A stretch of 64,000 nucleotides of DNA, from assembly GCA_026392465.1 (NCBI GenBank), contig JAPLCA010000015.1, positions 1 through 64,000 of the forward strand, in the 5' to 3' direction. This DNA is from Propionibacteriales bacterium (GTDB taxonomy: Bacteria; Actinomycetota; Actinomycetes; Propionibacteriales; Nocardioidaceae). Position numbers and translations under genes: made by a program. The notes beneath the pieces are model-generated. The model was not told the origin of the DNA, ran no database searches, and worked only from the letters and a program-made list of their open reading frames with translations. Position 1 is the stretch's first letter; each line of letters starts with the position of its first letter. This document shows positions 41,111 to 47,933 of the stretch, one piece after another.

Positions 41111-42154
41111 TCAGGCGTGCGTCCGGACGCCGACCTGCTCGAGGATCGTGTCCATGAGCTCCTGCAGCTGGACGGTCGCGTCGAGCGGCAGCAGGTCGGA
41201 CTCGGTGCGTCCCGCACGCAGGCAGGCGGCGACCTCGACGGCCTCGTGGGCGTAGCCCCGGCCGATGACGGGGACGTCGATCGTCTCGGCCTCGTCGCCG
41301 CGCACGAGCGTGAACGACGTCGGGTGGTGAAAGCGCCGCCCGATCTCGATGCGTCCCTCGGTCCCGGCCACGGAGGCGGTGTTGTCGGACTGCGCGAGCT
41401 GCGTCCAGGCGAGGCTCGAGACGGGCTCGACCCCGCGCTCGCCGCGCCCCTCGTGCACGAGCGTCGCACCGCCGGCGACGTCGAACCCGCGCTCGTGCAG
41501 CGCGCCCGCCGCGGCGACGGTGTGCGGCTGGCCGAGCAGCAGGTGCGCGAACGTGAGCGGGTAGATGCCGATGTCGAGCAGCGCGCTCGCGCCGAGCTCG
41601 GGCTCCCACAACCGGGCCACGGCGGGGTCCGCGACGAAGCCCAGCTCGGCGCGCACCTCGCCCAGCTCCCCGAGCGCACCCTCGCCGACGAGCCGCTGGA
41701 CCTCCCGGATCACGGGGTTGGTGCGCATCCACATCGCCTCCGCGAGGAACAGACCCCGCTCCCGCGCGTGCTCGACCAATCGGCGGCCCGTGGGGGCGTC
41801 GAGGGTGAGGGCCTTCTCGCACAGCACCGCCTTGCCCGCGTCGAGGCAGAGGGTCGCGTCCTCCAGGTGACGTCCGTGGGGGCTCGCGACGTAGACGACA
41901 TCGACCTCGGGGTCGGCGGCGAGCTCCTCGTAGCTGCCGTAGCCGCGGGCGTCGGCGGTACCGTGCTCGGCGACGAACGCCCGGGCGCGCTCCACGTCGC
42001 GCGACCCGGCGGCGACGACCTCGTGGTCGTCGAGCAGCGCGAGGTCGCGCGCGAAGCTGCCCGCGATCTTGCCGGTGGCGAGCACGCCCCAGCGCAGCGG
42101 TCGGTCGGCGGGCACGGGTGCGACGGGGGCAGGTGCGGCGGGGGTCGACGACAT
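41111..42154 (-). CDS. Gfo/Idh/MocA-family oxidoreductase
   Basis: A 347-residue NAD(P)-dependent sugar or cyclitol dehydrogenase. The Rossmann motif reads WGVLATGKIAGSFARDLAL, AGSRDVERARAF follows, and the catalytic ExK motif is CEKALTLD (about residue 118). The C-terminal domain has the GIYPLTFAHLLLG stretch. This resembles trans-1,2-dihydrobenzene-1,2-diol dehydrogenase-type members. The substrate is not predictable; proximity to trehalose genes is suggestive only. Confidence 0.87.
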   Translation of the reverse strand: MSSTPAAPAPVAPVPADRPLRWGVLATGKIAGSFARDLALLDDHEVVAAGSRDVERARAFVAEHGTADARGYGSYEELAADPEVDVVYVASPHGRHLEDATLCLDAGKAVLCEKALTLDAPTGRRLVEHARERGLFLAEAMWMRTNPVIREVQRLVGEGALGELGEVRAELGFVADPAVARLWEPELGASALLDIGIYPLTFAHLLLGQPHTVAAAGALHERGFDVAGGATLVHEGRGERGVEPVSSLAWTQLAQSDNTASVAGTEGRIEIGRRFHHPTSFTLVRGDEAETIDVPVIGRGYAHEAVEVAACLRAGRTESDLLPLDATVQLQELMDTILEQVGVRTHA

Positions 42155-42191
42155 GCCCCACGCATACCAGACGATCCCGTCGTCGAAGCGA

Positions 42192-42221
42192 ATGACAGGC
42201 GTGTGATTCCTGGGTTACGAT
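42192..42221 (+). promoter_or_regulatory. Leaderless promoter of the DUF3263 gene
   Basis: ATGACA (42192-42197), 18 bases, TACGAT (42216-42221), then six bases to the ATG at 42228, so transcription should begin at the start codon. It is one of about ten such arrangements in the window. Confidence 0.65.
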
Positions 42222-42227
42222 CGGGCC

Positions 42228-42524
42228 ATGAGTGCAGCGGAGCAGCCGACCCACGAGACGGCACGCCCCGGCGACACCCTGACCGAGCGCGATCTCGAGA
42301 TGCTCGCGATGGAGCGGCTGTGGTGGCAGTTCGCGGGGGCCAAGGAGCAGGCCATCCGCGAGAAGTTCGACATGTCCGCCACCCGCTACTACCAGCTGCT
42401 CAACGCGCTGATCGACCGCGACGACGCCCTGGCCTTCGACCCGCTGCTGGTCAAGCGCCTGCGTCGGCTGCGGGCCCAGCGCCAGCGCAGCCGGTCGGCG
42501 CGACGCCTCGGCATCGACCTCTGA
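42228..42524 (+). CDS. DUF3263 family protein
   Basis: A 98-residue protein. LTERDLEMLAMERLWWQFAGAKEQAIREKFDMSATRYYQLLNALID is the DUF3263 core, which looks like a small helix-turn-helix of the sigma-like kind, and the tail is strongly basic (RLRRLRAQRQRSRSARRLG). The family is confined to actinobacteria and its role is unestablished; DNA or RNA binding is likely from the fold and charge. It usually precedes a LytR_C protein, as here. Confidence 0.88.
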   Translation: MSAAEQPTHETARPGDTLTERDLEMLAMERLWWQFAGAKEQAIREKFDMSATRYYQLLNALIDRDDALAFDPLLVKRLRRLRAQRQRSRSARRLGIDL

Positions 42525-42538
42525 GACGCGGGCGGCTG

Positions 42539-43105
42539 GTGTCCGACCACCGACGCACGGTGACGCGCCGGGCGTTCGTCCTGCCGTCCTGGGCCCTCGT
42601 CGCGTCCACCGTCCTCGTCCTGCTGGGCGCCGTGTGGCTCGGCTGGCTCGTCGTCGACGGCGACGACACCGCGGCGGTGGCCGCCCCCACGTCGAGCCCC
42701 TCGACCTCGCCCAGCCCCAGCCCCAGCGCCTCGGCGAGCGCGTCACCGAGCCCCACGCCGACGCCGGCGCCGAGCGCGACGGCGAGTCCCAGCCCGTCGC
42801 CCACCCCCACCCGCACGACGCCGCCCGTCGACCGTGCCGCCGTGCCGGTCTCGGTGCTGAACGCCACCCGCACGCCCGGCCTGGCGCGGTCGGTCGGCGC
42901 CACGGTCACCGCCCGCGGGTGGACCCTCGCCGGCGTCGGCAACTGGCGCGGCTACGTGCCGGCCAGCACGGTGTACTACCCGGCGGGCCGCGAGGCGCAG
43001 GCGCGCCAGCTCGCCGCCGACCTCGGCGTCTCGGCGGTGGCCCCGGCGCCCGCCGGCATCAACCAGCAGCGCCTGACGCTCATCGTCGTGGCGCCCGTCA
43101 CCTGA
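42539..43105 (+). CDS. Membrane-anchored LytR C-terminal domain protein
   Basis: A 188-residue protein with one N-terminal membrane segment (about residues 15-38), a Ser-Pro-rich linker, and a LytR_C domain (about 105-185) with VSVLNATRTPGLARSVGATVTARGWTLAGVGNW. This domain occurs at the end of LCP (LytR-CpsA-Psr) wall-polymer ligases; here it is free-standing, so it is probably a wall-side adaptor. The GTG at 42539 lies 14 bases after the DUF3263 stop. Confidence 0.82.
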   Translation: MSDHRRTVTRRAFVLPSWALVASTVLVLLGAVWLGWLVVDGDDTAAVAAPTSSPSTSPSPSPSASASASPSPTPTPAPSATASPSPSPTPTRTTPPVDRAAVPVSVLNATRTPGLARSVGATVTARGWTLAGVGNWRGYVPASTVYYPAGREAQARQLAADLGVSAVAPAPAGINQQRLTLIVVAPVT

Positions 43106-43153
43106 CCCCAGGTCACGCCCCGTGCGGCCCCGTCGGGGTGTCATGATGCTGGG

Positions 43154-43972
43154 GTGCCTGCGGCAGATCCCCTGACGACGTCCGACGTCCCGGCCTCCCT
43201 GCTCGTCGAGCCCGAGCGCATCCTCCTCGGCCTCGACTTCGACGGCACGCTCTCGCACGTCGTCGACGACCCGACCCAGGCGTTCGCGCACCCCGACGCG
43301 GTGTCGGCGGTCGCGCGGCTCGGCCACGTGCTGGGCCAGGTCGCGATCATCACGGGGCGTCCGGTCGAGCAGGCGCTCGCGCTGAGCGGCTTCGCCGGCA
43401 TGCGCGGGCTGGAGCACCTGGTGGTGTGCGGGCAGTACGGCGCCGAGCGCTGGGACGCCGCCACGGGCACGCACCTGCGACCGGACCGGCCGGCGTCGGT
43501 CGCCCGGCTCGCGGAGGTGCTGCCCGGCTGGCTCGCCGCCCACGACGCCGCGCACGTGCGGGTCGAGGACAAGGGGCTCGCCGTCGCCGTGCACACGCGC
43601 GGCATCGACGCCGACCTGATCCACGCGCTCGACGCGCCCCTGCGGGCCCTGGCCGGCGAGCTCGACCTCGAGGTCGAGCCGGGGCGTCAGGTGCTCGAGC
43701 TGCGCGGGCACGCGACCGACAAGGGCGCGGCGCTGCGCGGCCTCCTCGCGGAGACGGGACTGCGCCGCGTCGTCTACGCCGGCGACGACCTGGGCGACCT
43801 CCCCGCCTACGACGCCGTGGACCAGCTGCGCGCCGACGGTGGCGACGGGGTGCTCGTGGCGTCGGCGTCGGGGGAGCAGGACGCGCTCGTCGGCCGGTCC
43901 GACGTCGTGCTCGACGGCCCCGACGCGGTGGCCGCGTGGCTGACCGCGTGGGCGGACGCGCTCGACGCGTGA
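43154..43972 (+). CDS. otsB: Trehalose-phosphatase
   Basis: A 272-residue HAD-superfamily phosphatase that turns trehalose 6-phosphate into trehalose. Motif I is LGLDFDGTLS (first Asp nucleophile), motif II is ITGRPVEQ, motif III is around DKGAALRGLL, and motif IV is VYAGDDLGDLPAYD. CATGAT at 43142-43147 stands six bases before the GTG, so a leaderless transcript is likely. It overlaps the next gene by GTGA. Confidence 0.93.
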   Translation: MPAADPLTTSDVPASLLVEPERILLGLDFDGTLSHVVDDPTQAFAHPDAVSAVARLGHVLGQVAIITGRPVEQALALSGFAGMRGLEHLVVCGQYGAERWDAATGTHLRPDRPASVARLAEVLPGWLAAHDAAHVRVEDKGLAVAVHTRGIDADLIHALDAPLRALAGELDLEVEPGRQVLELRGHATDKGAALRGLLAETGLRRVVYAGDDLGDLPAYDAVDQLRADGGDGVLVASASGEQDALVGRSDVVLDGPDAVAAWLTAWADALDA

Positions 43973-44457
43973 GCGCCCCCGGCGCCGGCGACGGCTCGTG
44001 GGTGGGCCGTGGGACGCACACGCGCTGGACACGCGTGCGCACGGTCGTGAACTGGGTGAACCTCAGCACGCCGGTCGGGCTGCTGGCGGCACGCGCCGGT
44101 GGGGCGAGCCTGCACCCGATCGGCCGTGGCGTGCTGGTCGCCACCGGGTGGCGCTGGCGGCGCGCCGGGGTCGACGCGACGACCGTCGGGTCGGTGGTGC
44201 TCACCCCGCGGGACGTCGCCTGGCTCCAGGCGCGTCCGGCGCTGGCGCGCCACGAGGACCGGCACGTCACCCAGTACGCCTGGCTGCTGGGCCCGGTGCT
44301 CCTGCCGCTGTACCTGCTCGCCGCCGTGGTCTCGTGGGTGGCCACGGGTGACACCGCCTCGTGGAACCCGTTCGAGCGGCTGGCCGGGCTCGCCGACGGC
44401 GGGTACCAGCCCGCGCGCACGCGGTGGTCCCGCCGTCGACGACCGTCCGACGGCTGA
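43969..44457 (+). CDS. Small membrane protein with HExxH motif, unknown function
   Basis: A 162-residue protein I do not recognise. RHEDRHVTQYAWLLGP (about residues 92-107) contains HExxH followed by Gln, as in minimal DUF4157-like metalloprotease folds, and a membrane segment (VLLPLYLLAAVVSWVA) follows directly. The tail is basic. It is translationally coupled to otsB. The zinc-site reading rests on one short motif. Confidence 0.6.
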   Translation: MSAPGAGDGSWVGRGTHTRWTRVRTVVNWVNLSTPVGLLAARAGGASLHPIGRGVLVATGWRWRRAGVDATTVGSVVLTPRDVAWLQARPALARHEDRHVTQYAWLLGPVLLPLYLLAAVVSWVATGDTASWNPFERLAGLADGGYQPARTRWSRRRRPSDG

Positions 44458-44466
44458 ACGTCGCGC

Positions 44467-44826
44467 TCAGCCGGCCGTGGCGCTCCGTGCGTCCCGCTGC
44501 GCCCACTGCAGGCTCAGCTGGACGTCGGCCAGTCCGGCGTAGCGCGTCTCGACCCGAGCCACGCAGACCGCGGCGTCCGTCGGGTCGTCGTGCTCCTCGC
44601 ACTCCGCGGTCGCCTCCGACAGCGTCGGCGGGTGCTCGACGGTGCCGTCGAGGCGGGTGAGGGAGAACCCGTGCCGGGCGTCGCCCTCCACGGCGACGAT
44701 CGTGCTCCCGGGCCACGGCCCTGCCTCGGTCGGTGCCGGGACGGTGCCGGGGCCGGGCAGGACAGGGCTGGCCAGCAGCGGGGCCACGAGGGCGGCGAGC
44801 AGGGCAGGAACGGGGGGAACGGGCAC
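44467..44826 (-). CDS. Secreted small protein, unknown function
   Basis: A 119-residue protein with a signal peptide (VPALLAALVAPLLASPVLP) and a short Pro-rich linker. The C-terminal half has two cysteines (AECEE and VCVAR) that could form a disulfide. The GTG at 44826 is preferred because AGGAGG lies five bases upstream; the frame is open further but without a site. No family recognised. It is convergent with the preceding gene. Confidence 0.6.
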   Translation of the reverse strand: MPVPPVPALLAALVAPLLASPVLPGPGTVPAPTEAGPWPGSTIVAVEGDARHGFSLTRLDGTVEHPPTLSEATAECEEHDDPTDAAVCVARVETRYAGLADVQLSLQWAQRDARSATAG

Positions 44827-45023
44827 GGTGACCTCCTGGTCGGCGACGCCGGTCCGTCCGGCGCCCACGAGGAGATGGCGGGCCGAGGTGCGCATCGGGC
44901 CGCGGCCGGGCACTGCTGTGGACGCGCCGGCGTCCGAGCGCCGTGCGAGGCTCGTCCTGTGGACGCCCGCCCTCCGCGTCGTGCCCGACTCGCGGACCGC
45001 CGAGTCTCGTCATCCGGACCGAG

Positions 45024-45053
45024 TGGACACATGGTGAGACGCCTGCCTAGGCT
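45024..45053 (+). promoter_or_regulatory. Promoter of the SAM-riboswitch/thrC transcript
   Basis: TGGACA (45024-45029), 18 bases, TAGGCT (45048-45053). Transcription would begin near 45060, at the foot of the riboswitch. The 200 bases upstream back to 44827 show nothing else I can name. Confidence 0.6.
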
Positions 45054-45059
45054 GGTCTC

Positions 45060-45183
45060 GCTCATCCAGAGGGGTTCAGGGACACGGCCCGACGACGCCC
45101 CAGCAACCAGCTCCGCACCGTCCAGCACGGACGCGGGAGCCAGGTGCTCATTCCGTCCCGACCACCGTGGTCGGGAAAGATGA
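45060..45183 (+). promoter_or_regulatory. SAM-I (S-box) riboswitch upstream of thrC
   Basis: The conserved pieces occur in order: CTCATC then AGAGGGG, AGGGACACGGCCC, CCCAGCAACC, the pair GCTCC/GGAGC around a variable arm, CAGGTGCTCATTCC, the P4 hairpin CCCGACCACCGTGGTCGGG, and AAAGATGA closing P1 with TCATC. A further CTGGT (45052-45056) can pair with ACCAG just before the AGGAGG of thrC, so control may be at translation. SAM should lower thrC expression. Confidence 0.9.
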
Positions 45184-45196
45184 CCAGGAGGTTCTC

Positions 45197-46513
45197 GTGA
45201 GCATCACCGCCCCCACCCCCACCACACCGGGCGCGCACCGCGCCGCCGACGACGCCGAGGTGGACGTCCGCGGCTCGCTCCGAGACGGTGCGTTCGGCTC
45301 CGCGACGGGCCTGGTCTGTCGCGAGTGCGGCGCCACCCGCGAGCTCGGCCCGCACTACGCCTGTCACGACTGCTTCGGCCCGCTCGAGGTCGCCTACGAC
45401 TTCGGCACCGTCACCCGCGAGCAGATCGAGGCGGGCCCGCGCAACATCTGGCGCTACAAGGCCCTCCTCCCGGTCCCCGACGACATCGAGTCCAGCCCCA
45501 ACACCGAGCCCGGGTTCACGCGTCTGCTCGAGGCCCGCAACCTCGCCGACGAGCTCGGCATCGCACGGCTGTGGGTCAAGGACGACAGCACGAACCCCAC
45601 CAACTCCTTCAAGGACCGGGTCGTCGCCTGCGCGCTGAGCGCCGCGACCGAGCTCGGCGCCAAGGTCTTCGCCTGCCCGTCCACCGGCAACCTGGCCAAC
45701 GCGGTCGCCGCCGCCGGTGCCCGGGCCGGCATCCGCACGGTGGTCTTCATCCCGAGCAACCTCGAGACGCCGAAGCAGGTGAACTCGGCCGTCTTCACCG
45801 ACAACCTCGTCGCCGTCGAGGGCAACTACGACGACGTCAACAAGCTGGCCAGCGAGATCGCCGGCGAGGAGGACGGCTGGGCGTTCGTCAACGTCAACGT
45901 GCGTCCGTTCTACGCCGAGGGGTCCAAGACGCTGGGCTACGAGATCGCCGAGCAGCTCGGCTGGCGCCTGCCCGACCAGATCGTCATCCCCGTGGCGTCG
46001 GGCTCGCAGCTCACCAAGGTGCACAAGGCGTTCCAGGAGCTCATCGCCCTCGGGCTCGTGGAGGACAAGCCCTACAAGGTGTTCGGCGCCCAGGCCGAGG
46101 GCTGCAACCCGGTGGCCACGGCGTTCGCCGAGGGTCACGACGCGATCCGGCCGGTCAAGCCCGACACCATCGCCAAGTCGCTGGCCATCGGCAACCCGGC
46201 CGACGGCATCTACGTCCTCGACGTCACGCGCTCGACCGGCGGTGCCGTCGAGCAGGTCAGCGACGACGAGATCCGCGACGCGATCGTGCTGCTGGCGCGG
46301 ACCGAGGGCATCTTCACCGAGACGGCCGGCGGCACGACGCTCGCCACGCTCAAGAAGCTCGTCGCCACCGGCGCGCTCGACCCGGACCTGGAGACGGTCA
46401 TCATCAACACCGGCCACGGCCTCAAGACCCTCGACGCGGTGTCGGGCTCGGTCGGGCCGGCCGCGACCATCGCCCCGACCTACGACGCGTTCGTGGCCTC
46501 CGGCCTCGCCTGA
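45197..46513 (+). CDS. thrC: Threonine synthase
   Basis: A 438-residue PLP enzyme turning O-phosphohomoserine into threonine. The N-terminal rubredoxin-like zinc site CRECG...CHDC (residues 36-56) is found in the long actinobacterial type. The PLP lysine is in TNSFKDRVV (about residue 140), and the phosphate loop is PSTGNLANAVAA. The GTG at 45197 follows CCAGGAGG. The gene is under a SAM riboswitch, which makes sense if it competes with methionine synthesis for phosphohomoserine or shares its carrier-dependent neighbour. Confidence 0.94.
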   Translation: MSITAPTPTTPGAHRAADDAEVDVRGSLRDGAFGSATGLVCRECGATRELGPHYACHDCFGPLEVAYDFGTVTREQIEAGPRNIWRYKALLPVPDDIESSPNTEPGFTRLLEARNLADELGIARLWVKDDSTNPTNSFKDRVVACALSAATELGAKVFACPSTGNLANAVAAAGARAGIRTVVFIPSNLETPKQVNSAVFTDNLVAVEGNYDDVNKLASEIAGEEDGWAFVNVNVRPFYAEGSKTLGYEIAEQLGWRLPDQIVIPVASGSQLTKVHKAFQELIALGLVEDKPYKVFGAQAEGCNPVATAFAEGHDAIRPVKPDTIAKSLAIGNPADGIYVLDVTRSTGGAVEQVSDDEIRDAIVLLARTEGIFTETAGGTTLATLKKLVATGALDPDLETVIINTGHGLKTLDAVSGSVGPAATIAPTYDAFVASGLA

Positions 46514-46553
46514 CCCGCGTCCGCCCCGCCCCCATCGACCTCAGGAGACCACT

Positions 46554-46829
46554 GTGTCCGTGTCCGTCCGTATCCCCACCATCCTGCGCAGCTACACCGG
46601 CGACTCCTCCTCGGTCTCGGCCGAGGGCGCCACGTTGACGGAGGTGCTCGACTCCCTCGAGTCGAACCACCCCGGCATCAAGGCGCGCATCGTCGACGAG
46701 GACGGCAAGCTGCGCCGCTTCGTCAACGTCTACGTCGCGGAGGAGGACGTCCGCTTCGCCCAGGGTCTCAACACCCCCGTCAAGGACGGCGCGCAGGTCA
46801 GCATCATCCCCGCCGTCGCCGGCGGCTGA
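46554..46829 (+). CDS. MoaD/ThiS-family sulfur carrier
   Basis: A 91-residue ubiquitin-like protein ending in the AGG tail that is adenylated and thiocarboxylated in sulfur carriers. TEVLDSLESNHPGIKARIVDEDGKLRRFVNVYV and DGAQVSIIPAVAGG are typical. It follows thrC by 40 bases with CAGGAG before the GTG. Carriers beside amino acid genes can donate sulfide for cysteine or methionine (CysO- or HcyS-like) rather than for molybdopterin, and the SAM riboswitch upstream favours a methionine link. Confidence 0.85.
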   Translation: MSVSVRIPTILRSYTGDSSSVSAEGATLTEVLDSLESNHPGIKARIVDEDGKLRRFVNVYVAEEDVRFAQGLNTPVKDGAQVSIIPAVAGG

Positions 46830-46873
46830 CCCCGAGTCCCCACCGGACGCATGCGGCGGCGCTGAGCCGTTGC

Positions 46874-46940
46874 CGAGTGGTCTCGATACGCCGCGCCGCG
46901 CTCGCTGGCGCTCGCCGCCGCGGCTACTCGACCAGCGGTT
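46874..46940. repeat. Dispersed palindromic repeat (GTGGTCTCGATACG type)
   Basis: The block starts GTGGTCTCGATACG and ends CTACTCGACCAGCGG, so the outer parts are inverted (TGGTCtCGA / TCGAcCA), with CTCGCTGGCGCTCG in the middle. Repeats with these ends are common between genes in actinobacteria. The core is the reverse complement of the GAGCGCCAGCGAG in the repeat at 1700-1869. It lies between the sulfur-carrier gene and a convergent gene. Confidence 0.7.
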
Positions 46941-46979
46941 CCGTCGAGCCGCGATGATTCGACCGGAGGGTCGGAGTCG

Positions 46980-47393
46980 TCAGCTCACGAACCGTGGCGT
47001 CAGCGGCGGGTTCCACCAGACGCCGTTGCTGGAGCGGACGGCGCCGATGACGTGCAGCACGACGGCGACGACGATCACCAACGGGTACAGGACGAAGCCG
47101 ATCAGCACCAGCATCAGCACGGCGGAGATCACGAGGTAGATCAGGGTCGTGATCTGGATGTTCAGGGAGTTGGCGGCCTGACGTCGCGCGAACTCGCCCT
47201 TGTCCTTGTACATCAGGTAGATGACGAGCGAGGCGACGAAGCCGAGCGTGCCGGCGCTCACGACGAGGGCGGCTGCCGGGATGGCGTGGACGACGACACC
47301 GACGTTGCGCTGGGTCTCGTCCGGGGCCTCGGCGCGACCGGGTGCGGTGCCGTGGCCCTCCTGGTCGTCGGGCCAGCCGGGGTACGCGCTCAT
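46980..47393 (-). CDS. DUF4870-family membrane protein
   Basis: A 137-residue protein. After a polar N-terminus come three or four membrane helices (HAIPAAALVVSAGTLGFVASLVIYLMY and TTLIYLVISAVLMLVLIGFVLYPLVIVVAVVLHVIGAV) with the loop GEFARRQAANSLNIQ between them, the DUF4870/Tic20-like pattern. The function is unknown. AGGAGAGG stands before the ATG. Confidence 0.82.
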   Translation of the reverse strand: MSAYPGWPDDQEGHGTAPGRAEAPDETQRNVGVVVHAIPAAALVVSAGTLGFVASLVIYLMYKDKGEFARRQAANSLNIQITTLIYLVISAVLMLVLIGFVLYPLVIVVAVVLHVIGAVRSSNGVWWNPPLTPRFVS

Positions 47394-47628
47394 GGGTCCT
47401 CTCCTCACGACGGGTGGTCTGCGTCCAGCCAAGCACGCCCGCCCCCGTCCCGCGACGCCTCCCGGGGTGGAGTCCGGGTCGCGTCAGGGCGACCGGGGGT
47501 CCAACCCTGGGACGCCGGGGGATGTCCGGCGGGTGAACCGCACCCTTCTGCCGTTCGTCGGACGCGTATAGGCTCGGTGCCGGACCGGGCCGGTCCGGTG
47601 GTCGATCGCCGTCAGGTGGGAGTGCGTC

Positions 47629-47829
47629 ATGGTGCAGGGCACCGTCAAGTGGTTCAACGCCGCGAAGGGCTACGGCTTCATCGAGGTGGAGGGCCAGGGG
47701 GACGTGTTCGTCCACTGGTCGCGGATCAAGTCCGACGGGTACAAGACGCTCGACGACGGCCAGGTGGTCGAGCTCGAGGTCGTCGACGGTCCGAAGGGCC
47801 GCGAGGCGCACGAGGTCGTCGGGCACTGA
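47629..47829 (+). CDS. Cold-shock protein
   Basis: A 66-residue single-stranded nucleic-acid-binding protein. RNP1 is KGYGFIEV and RNP2 is [19 protein letters not shown] is the family hallmark. TATAGG at 47567-47572 gives a leader of about 50 bases, and GGACCGGGCCGGTCC (47582-47596) forms a perfect hairpin in it, which may be a temperature-responsive element. A terminator hairpin follows the stop by four bases. Confidence 0.95.
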   Translation: MVQGTVKWFNAAKGYGFIEVEGQGDVFVHWSRIKSDGYKTLDDGQVVELEVVDGPKGREAHEVVGH

Positions 47830-47833
47830 TCCG

Positions 47834-47868
47834 GACGGCGTCGGCGCGGGTCTCGAGCCGACGCCGTC
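47834..47868 (+). terminator. Hairpin terminator of the cold-shock gene
   Basis: GACGGCGTCGGC (47834-47845) and GCCGACGCCGTC (47857-47868) form a perfect 12-bp stem with an 11-base loop directly after the stop. Confidence 0.75.
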
Positions 47869-47933
47869 GAGGCCCTCGTGAAGGGCTCTATCCGACACTT
47901 GCGGTGTCACATCGCCGCTGACATACTCCCGGA

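Noticed and set aside
46554..46829. ThiS for thiamine synthesis
   Set aside because: No thiamine genes or TPP riboswitch are near; the SAM riboswitch and thrC point to amino acid metabolism.
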